DNA from: an uncultured Bacilli bacterium
GTDB lineage: Bacteria > Bacillota_I > Bacilli_A > RF39 > UBA660
Direction: 5' to 3'
Assembly: GCA_934155645.1 (NCBI GenBank)
Contig: CAKPHC010000003.1
Location: 62,001-126,000, forward strand
Length of the DNA stretch: 64,000 bases
This document shows positions 17,268 to 24,798 of this stretch, piece by piece (position 1 is the stretch's first letter; each line of letters begins with the position of its first letter). A program made the position numbers and the translations under genes. The notes under the pieces were generated by a model. That model saw nothing but the letters and a program-made list of their open reading frames with translations. It had not been told where the DNA came from and did not search any database.

Positions 17268-18353
17268 ATGAAGAAAAGAAAATTAAAAAAGATATGGATT
17301 ATTATTCCTATAATTATTGTAGTTTTACTAGCGTATCCTACTTATTTAACAGTAAAAATAGTAAGTCATAATTACGAATTTAGTTCAGTATTTGATATAG
17401 TTACAAAAGGTCTTACTGATACCGCAACAAACAATAAATATAGTAAAACCTTAGAAGTAGCAATTAAGAGTAAGAATTTTAACAAAGATAATGCGAATAG
17501 TTATTTAGAAATAAATTACCACGATAAAAAGGACTTTATAGATAGCATTAATAAATTATTAGCACTAGGATATAGTGTATCAGATATCAATATGATTAAT
17601 GATAAACTAAATGACAATACTATAGAGGCCTTATATAAGCATGAACTTATAAAAGATATTTCAAAATATATGGAATTTGATTATTTTAAAAGCGATAATC
17701 TATATCGTTATTTAGCATATTATACAGGAGATTACAAAGAAACAGTAGTATACGTAAATATTGGATTAGATAAAAAATTATATGAAGATGCTGATGTTAT
17801 AACAAAGTTTGATGAGACTGTTTTAGCTAATAAGTATCATAAATTAGATGAAAACTTTGTACCAGACAACCTAGTTCAAATAAAAGATAGTTGTGCTAAA
17901 AATAAATCATACTTATCAAAAGTAGCTCAAGTAGCATTTGAAAATATGTGTGATGCCGCTAGAGAAGATGGTAAGAATATATTATCAAACTCTGCATATC
18001 GTTCTTATAAAAATCAACAAGATGTATATGATACTTACTTAAATTTATACGGTCAAACTTACGTCGATAATTATGTTGCTGTTCCTGGCTTTTCAGAACA
18101 CCAAACAGGTCTTGCTTTAGATGTGGCAGCTAAAGGATACAATACTTTTAAAAAATCTCCAGAATATACATGGATGCTAGAAAATGCTTATAAATACGGA
18201 TTTATTTTGAGGTATCCTAAAGAAAAACAAGAAATTACAGGATACAAAAATGAAGCATGGCATTTTAGATATGTTGGATTAGAAGCAGCTAAATATATCC
18301 AAGAAAACAACATTACATACGAAGAATATTATGTTATGTTTTTAGACAAATAA
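17268..18353 (+). CDS. D-alanyl-D-alanine carboxypeptidase, M15B (VanY/LdcB-like)
   Basis: Membrane-anchored zinc peptidase that trims peptidoglycan stem peptides. It has an N-terminal span (about residues 10-27) after a lysine-rich start. The C-terminal domain has SAYRSYKNQQDVYD, the zinc motif GFSEHQTGLALDVA (His and Asp ligands) and EAWHFRYVG (second His ligand). The roughly 170 residues between contain a repeat-like region with LLALGYS and YNANLITKY-type spacing as in other LdcB-like proteins. 361 residues. The ribosome site is GAGGTG. A symmetrical terminator follows. Confidence 0.9.
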   Translation: MKKRKLKKIWIIIPIIIVVLLAYPTYLTVKIVSHNYEFSSVFDIVTKGLTDTATNNKYSKTLEVAIKSKNFNKDNANSYLEINYHDKKDFIDSINKLLALGYSVSDINMINDKLNDNTIEALYKHELIKDISKYMEFDYFKSDNLYRYLAYYTGDYKETVVYVNIGLDKKLYEDADVITKFDETVLANKYHKLDENFVPDNLVQIKDSCAKNKSYLSKVAQVAFENMCDAAREDGKNILSNSAYRSYKNQQDVYDTYLNLYGQTYVDNYVAVPGFSEHQTGLALDVAAKGYNTFKKSPEYTWMLENAYKYGFILRYPKEKQEITGYKNEAWHFRYVGLEAAKYIQENNITYEEYYVMFLDK

Positions 18354-18377
18354 AAAGATGATTGCTCATCTTTTTTT
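18352..18377. terminator. Bidirectional terminator between convergent genes
   Basis: AAAAGATGA / TCATCTTTT around TTGC, with T-runs on both strands. It serves the carboxypeptidase gene (+) and the gene at 18366 (-), whose 3' end overlaps it. Confidence 0.85.
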
Positions 18378-19013
18378 CATTTTAATATATTGATAGGTAT
18401 TATCAACGCCATCATCAGTTTTTAAATTTTCAAAAGTATCTATATCATATATTGGAAGATTAAATCCATTTTTCTGTAATAAATTGTCAATGTCTTCTAT
18501 TTCATATTTAATATTACTTATATTAGCACTTCTATTAAAGAACCAATGTGTTAATAGGTGAGTAGGGATAGTTATTCCACTAGCAAACACTAGAGGAAGA
18601 GAATCTTTTACCTGTACCTCGTCTGGCATATCAGAATATCTTTCATCAGTAATAGTATTACCTAAACGTTTCATATTATCATATCCCTTATAGTTCTTAA
18701 TAGAAATAGGAATTATAGTAGGATTAAGTATTTTAAATTCATCCTTAGGAAACATAAAAGAAAGAGAATTTCTAATATATCCATTGTAAGAATTATAAAG
18801 AACATCTTCGCTTTGGCCCAAATAACGCTTATCAAAATCACAAAGTGAAATATAATCTAGCCCTGCAAAACTATAACTAGGGTCATATAACTTTTGTTTC
18901 CTTAAAGATAAAAGCGCTCTATCTTCTAATATTTTCAATAACACTCTTTGAGTACGAATAGACTGATATTTAGAAGGATTAGCACATATAGCGTGTAAAT
19001 AAATATTCTTCAT
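18366..19013 (-). CDS. Unrecognised soluble protein, 215 residues
   Basis: No family recognised. There is no signal peptide or membrane span. It starts MKNIYLHAICANPSKYQSIR and contains KILEDRALLSLRKQ, SYSFAGLDYISLCDF and IRNSLSFMFP, a spacing vaguely like proteins that act on a ligand through an 'LxS ... FxGxDxxxLC' core, but I cannot name one. The ribosome site AGGAGGG precedes the ATG. It is the last gene of a minus-strand cluster and probably a separate unit from the SDR gene 58 bases upstream. Confidence 0.6.
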   Translation of the reverse strand: MKNIYLHAICANPSKYQSIRTQRVLLKILEDRALLSLRKQKLYDPSYSFAGLDYISLCDFDKRYLGQSEDVLYNSYNGYIRNSLSFMFPKDEFKILNPTIIPISIKNYKGYDNMKRLGNTITDERYSDMPDEVQVKDSLPLVFASGITIPTHLLTHWFFNRSANISNIKYEIEDIDNLLQKNGFNLPIYDIDTFENLKTDDGVDNTYQYIKMKKR

Positions 19014-19071
19014 GATAATCCCTCCTTAAGTAAAAAATATTATACATTAAACTCTATCTTTTATCAAGGAA

Positions 19072-19878
19072 CTATTTGTTACTGAAAAAGTCACGTTTAT
19101 TAAAAGGTGAGGTCATAAATCTAAATGCTGCTCTTCTATTAGTTAACCATGCAAATTTAACATTATTCTTAGTATTATTAATAATCTTGTCTACCATAAA
19201 ATTAGCAATAGTTTCAGGATAATCACCTAAAATGTTGTATATTTTTTTAGTTTTCTCATCAAGTTCAATCTTTTCGCCATCGCCTAAAGAGGTACTAATA
19301 AAGTTAGTAATCATAATACCTGGCGTTATTTTACCAATTAATACTCCGGTATTTAATTCGTTAGCCTCATATGCTAAAGCTTTTGTAAAATAAGTAACAG
19401 CACGTTTAGAAGTACCATATATAGATAACCCCATAATAGTAGCATCATTACTACCATGGCCTTCAACATTATATATTTGACCACTATGTTGTTTTATCAT
19501 TACCGGCATAATCATCTTAGAACACAAAATAGTTCCCTTTAAGTCTATATCAATTAATCTATCAATTACTTTAGTATCAACTTCCCAGATAGGGCAAGAA
19601 GTTTGATTAACTCCAGCATTATTAATCCAAATATCAATAGTTTCTACTTCTTTTAGTGTGCCTTTTATTAAATTATCAATATCTTTTTCATTAGTTATAT
19701 CAGTTTTAAAAGATAGTATTTTACCTTTTGAATCGATTCTTTCTAATTTTTCTTTAGCTTCCTTTAACGCATCATTATTAACATCACAAAGTACAATATT
19801 AAAATCTCTTTTTCTAAATAATTCAGTCATAGCATAACCAAATCCTCTAGCATTTCCTGTAATTACAACTGTTTTCAT
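19072..19878 (-). CDS. Short-chain dehydrogenase/reductase (SDR)
   Basis: Classical SDR: cofactor motif TGNARGFGYA (residues 7-16), DITNEKDI, NNAGV (NNAG at about 88-92), and the catalytic YGTSKRAVTYF. 268 residues. The position before NNAG carries DIWI as usual. The catalytic serine region reads YNVEGHGS, where the usual Ser is not obvious, so the active site may be modified. AAGGAG precedes the start. Substrate unknown. Confidence 0.87.
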   Translation of the reverse strand: MKTVVITGNARGFGYAMTELFRKRDFNIVLCDVNNDALKEAKEKLERIDSKGKILSFKTDITNEKDIDNLIKGTLKEVETIDIWINNAGVNQTSCPIWEVDTKVIDRLIDIDLKGTILCSKMIMPVMIKQHSGQIYNVEGHGSNDATIMGLSIYGTSKRAVTYFTKALAYEANELNTGVLIGKITPGIMITNFISTSLGDGEKIELDEKTKKIYNILGDYPETIANFMVDKIINNTKNNVKFAWLTNRRAAFRFMTSPFNKRDFFSNK

Positions 19879-19946
19879 ATAAATCTCCTTCTTATATTAT
19901 TTATAATAATATTGTAACTTTTTTGCCTCTTTTTTACAACTAATCA

Positions 19947-20537
19947 CTAATTATTTTTGTAACAGCCGTTTTTAATCATTTGCTTTTTCCAACTACAATT
20001 TGCTAAATAAACATATAATCTTTTAGTCATTGGTCTAATAGTAGTTTCTAAAGTAACTTTTTTACCCTTATTAATTCTTGCTTTAAATTTTCTAATTTTA
20101 ATTAAAAAAGAAAGTGATACTAATCTATATATTTTCTTCTTATCACATTTACCAATAATTTCACCAGCACCTATATTAAAACTTCCCATATATTTAGCAC
20201 CGTTGTTAATAGCAAAATCTTCAACTATTAAGGATGCTGTTCTATTTTGTTTAGCTTCCCAAAAACCACAATTAATAATTGTATAAATCTTTTTATTTTT
20301 TATATTGATTTTGTTGTTTTTGATATATTCAAATAATTCAATAACTTTATTAGGCGGACCATCCACGTACAAAGGGAAGGCCAAAATAATGGTATCAACC
20401 TTTTTAATACTTTTTAATATCTCACTAAATTTATCTTTATATACAAATTTTATCTTGTCCTTAGGTGACAACTTATTTAAAAAATAATTAGAATTGCTAT
20501 TAGTTAATTTGGGACTACCATTTATATATAATTTCAT
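19947..20537 (-). CDS. Flavodoxin-like fold NAD(P)H-dependent reductase-type protein
   Basis: 196 residues. It begins MKLYINGSPKLTNSNSNYFL, the phosphate-loop style 'NGSPr...SNS' of FMN-binding flavodoxin-like oxidoreductases, and continues with VDTIILAFPLYVDGPPNKVIELFEY, the conserved 'FPLYvdg.P..' segment, and INCGFWEAKQNRTAS. A basic C-terminal tail follows. It overlaps the upstream gene by four bases, and the two encode related folds, so they probably form a two-gene operon of flavoproteins. Confidence 0.75.
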   Translation of the reverse strand: MKLYINGSPKLTNSNSNYFLNKLSPKDKIKFVYKDKFSEILKSIKKVDTIILAFPLYVDGPPNKVIELFEYIKNNKINIKNKKIYTIINCGFWEAKQNRTASLIVEDFAINNGAKYMGSFNIGAGEIIGKCDKKKIYRLVSLSFLIKIRKFKARINKGKKVTLETTIRPMTKRLYVYLANCSWKKQMIKNGCYKNN

Positions 20538-21010
20538 AGATTAATCTCCTTATAAGAATTATAGAAGTAAAGAGTAGGGTAAGTAGTATTTAAATTTCGC
20601 ATATTAGCTTCGACTAGTAATTCAGCAACTCTTTTATCATCAACAGTTATTTTATCTCCATAAAAGTAGACTTTGAAGCCAAGTTTTTTAGGCGTCCTTG
20701 ATAAATGATGAATTTCCTTATTTCTAATAGTAAAAAATGGTTCTACATATGAAATGCTCCTTTCTAGTATTCTTTTTACTTTACTGCTATAACAACCGTT
20801 ATTACATTTACTAATTATAATTAGTTCATCACTATCGAGTATTAACTTACCATTATTAATTATTTTATCCTTATGGATACAACAAAAAGGAGTTTTAACC
20901 CAACAATTAAAACACCCAATACAACTATTATTTACATCACTCACTAAAACATCTTCACTACCTAAATTTAAAAAAGAGGTATCCTCTAAATCATGTATTA
21001 TTGTTCTCAT
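20534..21010 (-). CDS. Flavodoxin-family protein with CxGCxxCW motif
   Basis: 158 residues from ATG 21010 (MRTIIHDLEDTS). It carries NSCIGCFNCWVKTPFCC, the cysteine motif of iron-sulfur flavoprotein-type NAD(P)H oxidoreductases, and SDELIIISKCNNGCYSS in the place of the flavin-contact strand. I prefer this start over a TTG 54 bases upstream because that upstream stretch lies inside the terminator of the preceding gene. No clear ribosome site is seen. A TATTAT -10-like element ends six bases before the ATG, so the mRNA could be leaderless. The frame continues to within four bases of the next gene. Confidence 0.7.
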   Translation of the reverse strand: MRTIIHDLEDTSFLNLGSEDVLVSDVNNSCIGCFNCWVKTPFCCIHKDKIINNGKLILDSDELIIISKCNNGCYSSKVKRILERSISYVEPFFTIRNKEIHHLSRTPKKLGFKVYFYGDKITVDDKRVAELLVEANMRNLNTTYPTLYFYNSYKEINL

Positions 21011-21045
21011 ACTTAAATAATATTGTGAATAGGAAAAAATATACC

Positions 21046-21078
21046 AAAATAAAACTATTTCCAAAAAGGAAATAGTTA
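21046..21078 (-). terminator. Terminator of the DUF488-like gene
   Basis: On the minus strand, a 10-bp perfect stem AACTATTTCC / GGAAATAGTT followed by TTTATTTT. Confidence 0.8.
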
Positions 21079-21082
21079 ATTA

Positions 21083-21739
21083 TTATTTATTAAGTTTTAA
21101 TTGCTTTATATAATGCTCTTTATTATATTTTTCTTCAGCACTATTAGCATCAGCTTTAAAAGCACAAGCGATTTGTCTATATTTATTATAATTATTTCTA
21201 GTTCTTGCTTCCATTTCATCTGCTGTTTTTTCTAATTCTTCAGCTTTTTCAAATAGATATAGAGCTCTTAAAGAATTGAATCCTTTCATGTCTTTATCCA
21301 TTTTCATAGCATCCTCTAAATATTCTTTAATGTATGAAGGCCTATCAATTCTTGTGGTATTATATCCATCAGCTTTCATTTCAGAAACTTCAATTTCTAA
21401 TAATATCTCAAACCATGCAGCAACAATATGCCTATGACAGAATTCTGTATTTCCTTCATAACACAGTAAAACAGAATGATCTATTTCATTATATACTTCT
21501 TCTGGATCTAATTTAGATAGAACCTGATTCCAATATTCTTGAACATAGTATCTGTTATTTTCTTCTTCAGAAATTTTTCCAATATTATCTTGCCATTTCT
21601 TATAGAAATAATACTTTGGTGCTAATTTTGGATACCAAGCTCCTTTATATCTAGCTTCCTTTCCGCAATCTCCAGAAATTGCATATGTTAAGAACTTATC
21701 TGACTGCCAATCTTTATGGCTACTTGTACAAATCATCAT
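21083..21739 (-). CDS. DUF488-like protein
   Basis: 218 residues. The core VLLCYEGNTEFCHRHIVAAW matches the cysteine/His-Arg signature of the DUF488 family ('LLCfE....CHR'). The N-terminus (ICTSSHKDWQSDKFLTYAISGD) fits the family's SGD-type start. A Glu/Lys-rich helical tail of about 70 residues is additional. The biochemical role of DUF488 proteins is not established. The gene has AGGAGG before the start and its own terminator. Confidence 0.7.
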   Translation of the reverse strand: MMICTSSHKDWQSDKFLTYAISGDCGKEARYKGAWYPKLAPKYYFYKKWQDNIGKISEEENNRYYVQEYWNQVLSKLDPEEVYNEIDHSVLLCYEGNTEFCHRHIVAAWFEILLEIEVSEMKADGYNTTRIDRPSYIKEYLEDAMKMDKDMKGFNSLRALYLFEKAEELEKTADEMEARTRNNYNKYRQIACAFKADANSAEEKYNKEHYIKQLKLNK

Positions 21740-21959
21740 TTCCTCCTATAATGTTTCTTTGTATTTATTATTATAATTGGAGAGTTATGTTTATTGCAAT
21801 AGTATTAATTGATTTTCTTCAATGTTCAAGATACTTTTGTATTGTCTATATATTATAAAACAATGATTAAATTTTAATTAAGTTATAGAAAATAGTAAAT
21901 GAAAATAGTATAATTAAAGAGTAATACGGAATAGTTAAACCTAATTATTAAATAGTGAT
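21740..21959. other. Intergenic region, divergent promoters likely
   Basis: 220 bases between the divergent DUF488-like gene and the small gene at 22104. AT-rich, with several TATAAT-like hexamers (for example AGTATAAT near 21908 on the plus strand). No gene or structured RNA could be supported. Confidence 0.4.
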
Positions 21960-22103
21960 TTGCTATTAAAATTTAAGGAGGTGTTCAGAATAAATTATTT
22001 ATTGATTTGGTTTATTATAATTATTTGTTGTATAATAATACCAAGAAGAAATAAGTTCTATTTGGAAATAATTAAAAGGAAGAAGAAAGGTAGGAGAAGA
22101 AAA

Positions 22104-22301
22104 ATGCCACAAGAATTAATGAAAGAATTTATAGGAAAGAATTGTACAATTATTTTATTTAATGAAACTTTTGGAGTACAAGGTAAAATAGTTGCAATGG
22201 AAGATAATTGGATAAAAGTTGAAGAGAAAAATAAGATTCGTTTAATTAATGGAGACATGATAAGAGATATATCAATAGTGCCAGAAAAAAATAAAAAATA
22301 A
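22104..22301 (+). CDS. Small Sm-like/SH3-like protein, possibly with an alternative membrane-spanning N-terminus
   Basis: From ATG 22104 the product is 65 residues: MPQELMKEFIGKNCTIILFN, then GVQGKIVAMEDNWIKVEEKN and RLINGDMIRDISIV, the short beta-barrel pattern of small Firmicutes proteins in which 'a fixed loop plus W-I-K' recurs. The ribosome site is GTAGGAGAAG. The same frame is open upstream to 21960 and encodes a hydrophobic span (LIWFIIIICCIIIP) followed by a very basic stretch, with a strong AAGGAGGTG at 21977-21985 but no ATG behind it. Whether a longer, membrane-anchored form exists is open. Confidence 0.6.
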   Translation: MPQELMKEFIGKNCTIILFNETFGVQGKIVAMEDNWIKVEEKNKIRLINGDMIRDISIVPEKNKK

Positions 22302-22424
22302 GTCAAATTAAAGGTCAAGTGCAATATACGTGCAAAATATTTGTAATAATATTATATGCAACATTTTAAGTTATATGACTGAATTGTAAAATTACTATTT
22401 GTAGAATTATAGAAAGGAGAACGT

Positions 22425-22991
22425 ATGCAAAAAAATATATTATCATTTATCACAATAATTATTTTAGTAATTATTACCTTTTTATATGTATTGCTTGATA
22501 GTAAAAAGAATAATTACATTGAACTTAATTCAAGTGAAATAAGTGAATTATGGATTCAATATGAACAATTTTTAAGTGAATTTGCAGATAATGTTAATAC
22601 TGTGAGTAAAATAGAATTTGATGACGCAAACATTAATCAAATTGTTCAAGTGCTTATAAGAGATTATTATGAATATAATAGGTCCAATTCACAGTTTGAT
22701 AACAGCTTTTACGAATTGAAAACTACAAAAAGCATTACTAGGGATAATTTATATTATATGTATTTTAATTATAACAAATATAATTTCAAAGGTTATGCTG
22801 AAATGTTTTCAATAAAATCTACAGACAAATGTCATACATTGTATAATTATTTAAATACATTAAATATGTTCACAAAAAACTTAAGCGATAGTATTCATGA
22901 AAGTAATTTTAAGAGAATACTAAGTGAAAAAATAATAGAAATACAATTAATGAACTCTATGACAGAGTGGTTAATATATAGTGAAACATAG
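22425..22991 (+). CDS. Membrane-anchored protein of unknown function
   Basis: 188 residues. An N-terminal span (about 5-25, ILSFITIIILVIITFLYVLL) without a lipobox is followed by an extracytoplasmic, helix-rich domain with many Asn and Tyr (RDYYEYNRSNSQF, YYMYFNYNKYNF). No family recognised. AAAGGAG precedes the ATG. The gene lies directly upstream of the first small-toxin cassette, whose promoter begins 33 bases after its stop. Confidence 0.6.
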   Translation: MQKNILSFITIIILVIITFLYVLLDSKKNNYIELNSSEISELWIQYEQFLSEFADNVNTVSKIEFDDANINQIVQVLIRDYYEYNRSNSQFDNSFYELKTTKSITRDNLYYMYFNYNKYNFKGYAEMFSIKSTDKCHTLYNYLNTLNMFTKNLSDSIHESNFKRILSEKIIEIQLMNSMTEWLIYSET

Positions 22992-23023
22992 TTATTGATT
23001 TGTATAAAAAATATCAAAACATG

Positions 23024-23052
23024 TTGTTTATAAAACAAAAGTTTGATATAAT
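23024..23052 (+). promoter_or_regulatory. Promoter of the small hydrophobic peptide gene, copy 1
   Basis: TTGTTT, a 17-base spacer and TGA-TATAAT ending at 23052. Transcription should begin near 23059 at GTAGGAACATTTAATA. Confidence 0.8.
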
Positions 23053-23115
23053 TGTACGTAGGAACATTTAATAAGTTGGGTGGAGCCGAACTTCAAAAAG
23101 AAGGGAGGCGAGAAT

Positions 23116-23199
23116 ATGAACAAGAAGGATTTTTTAATTCTATCTCTAGTAATAATTATCTTCCTTTTATTGTTATTACTATTTATAGTATTAATATAA
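23116..23199 (+). CDS. 27-residue hydrophobic peptide, putative type I toxin (copy 1)
   Basis: MNKKDFLILSLVIIIF followed by eleven Leu/Phe/Ile/Val residues: a charged head of five residues and one membrane span running to the last residue. A strong ribosome site (GGGAGGCG) lies seven bases upstream, next to a short CTTC/GAAG hairpin. The 3' end meets a convergent antisense RNA at a shared hairpin (23208-23234). This is the plan of Fst/TxpA-type type I toxins, whose peptides insert in the membrane; no sequence match to a named toxin is claimed. A copy differing at two residues is encoded at 33597-33680. Confidence 0.75.
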   Translation: MNKKDFLILSLVIIIFLLLLLLFIVLI

Positions 23200-23307
23200 A
23201 AGAAAAACCACCTAACTCAGCAATGATTTAGGTGAAGTCGAAAATACGGCAACACTCAACGTGCGATATTAAGTGTTCCTTTAATATTTTATGAAGATTT
23301 CTTCATC
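23198..23307 (-). ncRNA. Antisense RNA of the peptide cassette, putative antitoxin (copy 1)
   Basis: On the minus strand, TTGTAA-N17-TGT-TATTAT (23343 to 23315) is followed by a 5' hairpin GAAGA/TCTTC. The RNA body is complementary to the 3' part of the peptide mRNA. It ends at CACCTAA/TTAGGTG plus GTTTTTCTTTT, just past the peptide stop codon. Length about 110 bases. Its CUUCACCUAA segment can also pair with UUGGGUGGAG in the peptide 5' untranslated region (two G-U pairs). Confidence 0.65.
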
Positions 23308-23326
23308 TATATACATAATAACATAA

Positions 23327-23352
23327 AAACGACTTTTTTACAAGTCGTTTTA
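23327..23352 (-). terminator. Terminator of tRNA-Thr, overlapping the antisense promoter
   Basis: ACGACTT / AAGTCGT with flanking A and T runs on the minus strand. The -35 hexamer of the antisense RNA (TTGTAA) lies in its loop. Confidence 0.8.
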
Positions 23353-23361
23353 AAATCAATC

Positions 23362-23435
23362 TGGTGCCGAAAGACAGAATTGAACTGTCCGCTGATCCTT
23401 ACCAAGGATCTGTTTTACCACTAAACTATATCGGC
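23362..23435 (-). tRNA. tRNA-Thr (GGT)
   Basis: 74 bases with encoded CCA. Acceptor GCCGATA / TTTCGGC (one U-U mismatch), anticodon stem GATCC / GGATC with loop TTGGTAA giving anticodon GGU, and T arm GACAG-TTCAATT-CTGTC. Confidence 0.93.
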
Positions 23436-23535
23436 ATTACTCTATAAGTATATCATAATACATAAATAATAGAAAACAAAAAGATTAACTATAATGAATT
23501 TTTATAGTATAATATTCTTGAAGTAGGTGATTAAT

Positions 23536-24504
23536 GTGAAAAAAAACGTGCAATTTATAATATACATATTAATCATAGTAATCTTAGCAACAGTAGTTTG
23601 GATTAAATACGATTATGACAGTACTCATGATAACAAAAAAGATAATATTAACAGCACTGCAATAAAAGAAGAAAAATTTAAAGAATTTATTCGTAATAAT
23701 AATATTAAATCTTCAACTTTTAGTTGTCCTGCTAAAAACGAGACTATAATCTATCTAGACAATAATTACTTATTAACCAATTTAGGTGATTTATATAAAG
23801 TAAAATTTAACTCTATATTTGAAAACGGCCACAATTGTATAAAGATAGATACAAATGTTAAATTTAGCAATTTCTATAGCAATAATGGTATCTTATACGA
23901 TGATAATGATATATTTTATGATGTTAAAAACAACTTAAAGATTATTGATAATTCAGTAACTGCATTTTATAAAGAAGATTTAAATAATTTAAAAATAATA
24001 AATAAAAAATTTCCATATATATACTTTTATGACGTAAGTGCTAAAACGTTAGAATTAGATGATACTATGTTTTCCAATAAATTATTAATTGATAATAGGG
24101 GAGATATTAATGTATTTACTAATTATGGATATCCAACCTCTTTAAGTTTAATCAATAATGAAACGGTTGAAACTATTTTTGATAGAACCGATTATATTGG
24201 AGTTCCATTATCAATTTATAGAACTAGAAATAATGAACAAATATCTAATGCTAAATATTTGAATATCATGGAAGAAGTACCGGATGAAGTATATGGCATT
24301 AGATTAATTACAAATAGAGGTATGTATAACGAAGTAATAGATAAGGAGTGTAAAACTAGTACTTGTGATACTAAGTTAGTAATGGATAAAGAATTTTCTA
24401 CATATTTTGATAATATAACTTTTACTAATGGAAAGTATATTTTTATTAAGGATACTCCAACAACTATCTATAATATTGAAAAATATGTATCTACTACTGA
24501 ATAA
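23536..24504 (+). CDS. Membrane-anchored extracytoplasmic protein, unknown
   Basis: 322 residues from GTG 23536 (GTAGGTGA ribosome site five bases upstream). The N-terminal span (about 8-27) is followed by an outer domain rich in Asn, Asp and Tyr with four or five cysteines (FSCPAK; NGHNCIK; KECKTSTCDT), which could pair outside the cell. The beta-rich pattern (LLTNLGDLYKVKF, YDDNDIFYDV, LIDNRGDINVFTNYGYP) resembles a beta-propeller-like arrangement, but no repeat could be proven. Lies between tRNA-Thr and tRNA-Met. Confidence 0.6.
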   Translation: MKKNVQFIIYILIIVILATVVWIKYDYDSTHDNKKDNINSTAIKEEKFKEFIRNNNIKSSTFSCPAKNETIIYLDNNYLLTNLGDLYKVKFNSIFENGHNCIKIDTNVKFSNFYSNNGILYDDNDIFYDVKNNLKIIDNSVTAFYKEDLNNLKIINKKFPYIYFYDVSAKTLELDDTMFSNKLLIDNRGDINVFTNYGYPTSLSLINNETVETIFDRTDYIGVPLSIYRTRNNEQISNAKYLNIMEEVPDEVYGIRLITNRGMYNEVIDKECKTSTCDTKLVMDKEFSTYFDNITFTNGKYIFIKDTPTTIYNIEKYVSTTE

Positions 24505-24601
24505 TTAAATTATTAATGGTCACAATAAAAATGATTATTTTTGAAAATTAACTATTGTCAAAAGTAAATGATTATGTTATTATTTTATTGTTGACTGAAA
24601 T

Positions 24602-24678
24602 GGCGAGATAGCTCAGTTGGCTAGAGCAATCGGTTCATACCCGATAGGTCGAGGGTTCGAATCCCCCTCTCGCTACCA
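24602..24678 (+). tRNA. tRNA-Met (CAT), elongator
   Basis: 77 bases with encoded CCA. Anticodon loop TTCATAC between ATCGG / CCGAT; D arm AGCTCAGTTGGCTAGAGC; T arm GAGGG-TTCGAAT-CCCCC. The acceptor G1-U72 pair and overall sequence fit elongator Met rather than initiator or Ile2. Confidence 0.9.
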
Positions 24679-24688
24679 TAATGAATTG

Positions 24689-24715
24689 AAATAGATAGAA
24701 ATATCTATTTTTTTT
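24689..24715 (+). terminator. Terminator of tRNA-Met
   Basis: AAATAGATA / TATCTATTT around GAAA, followed by a T-run. Confidence 0.85.
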
Positions 24716-24798
24716 ATTACTTTAGTCCTAACGAAATATCATTAACTATGATATAATTTTAATATATAGAGTATAGAAGTACATAAAGGAGAAAGACA

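Larger units (their letters stand above)
23036..23361 (+). repeat. Type I toxin-antitoxin-like cassette, copy 1 (inverted relative to copy 2)
   Basis: The segment from the peptide -10 region to the 3' end of tRNA-Thr is closely similar to the reverse complement of about 33434-33770. Similarity includes both promoters, the peptide gene, the convergent hairpin, the antisense RNA and the tRNA-proximal terminator AAAACGACTTGT...AAGTCGTTTT. The two copies are 10.4 kb apart and inverted. Confidence 0.85.

Noticed and set aside
24602..24678. This CAT-anticodon tRNA as initiator or Ile2
   Set aside because: Anticodon stem lacks the three G-C pairs of initiators, and the loop is TTCATAC (elongator Met) rather than CTCATAA (Ile2, seen at 49437).
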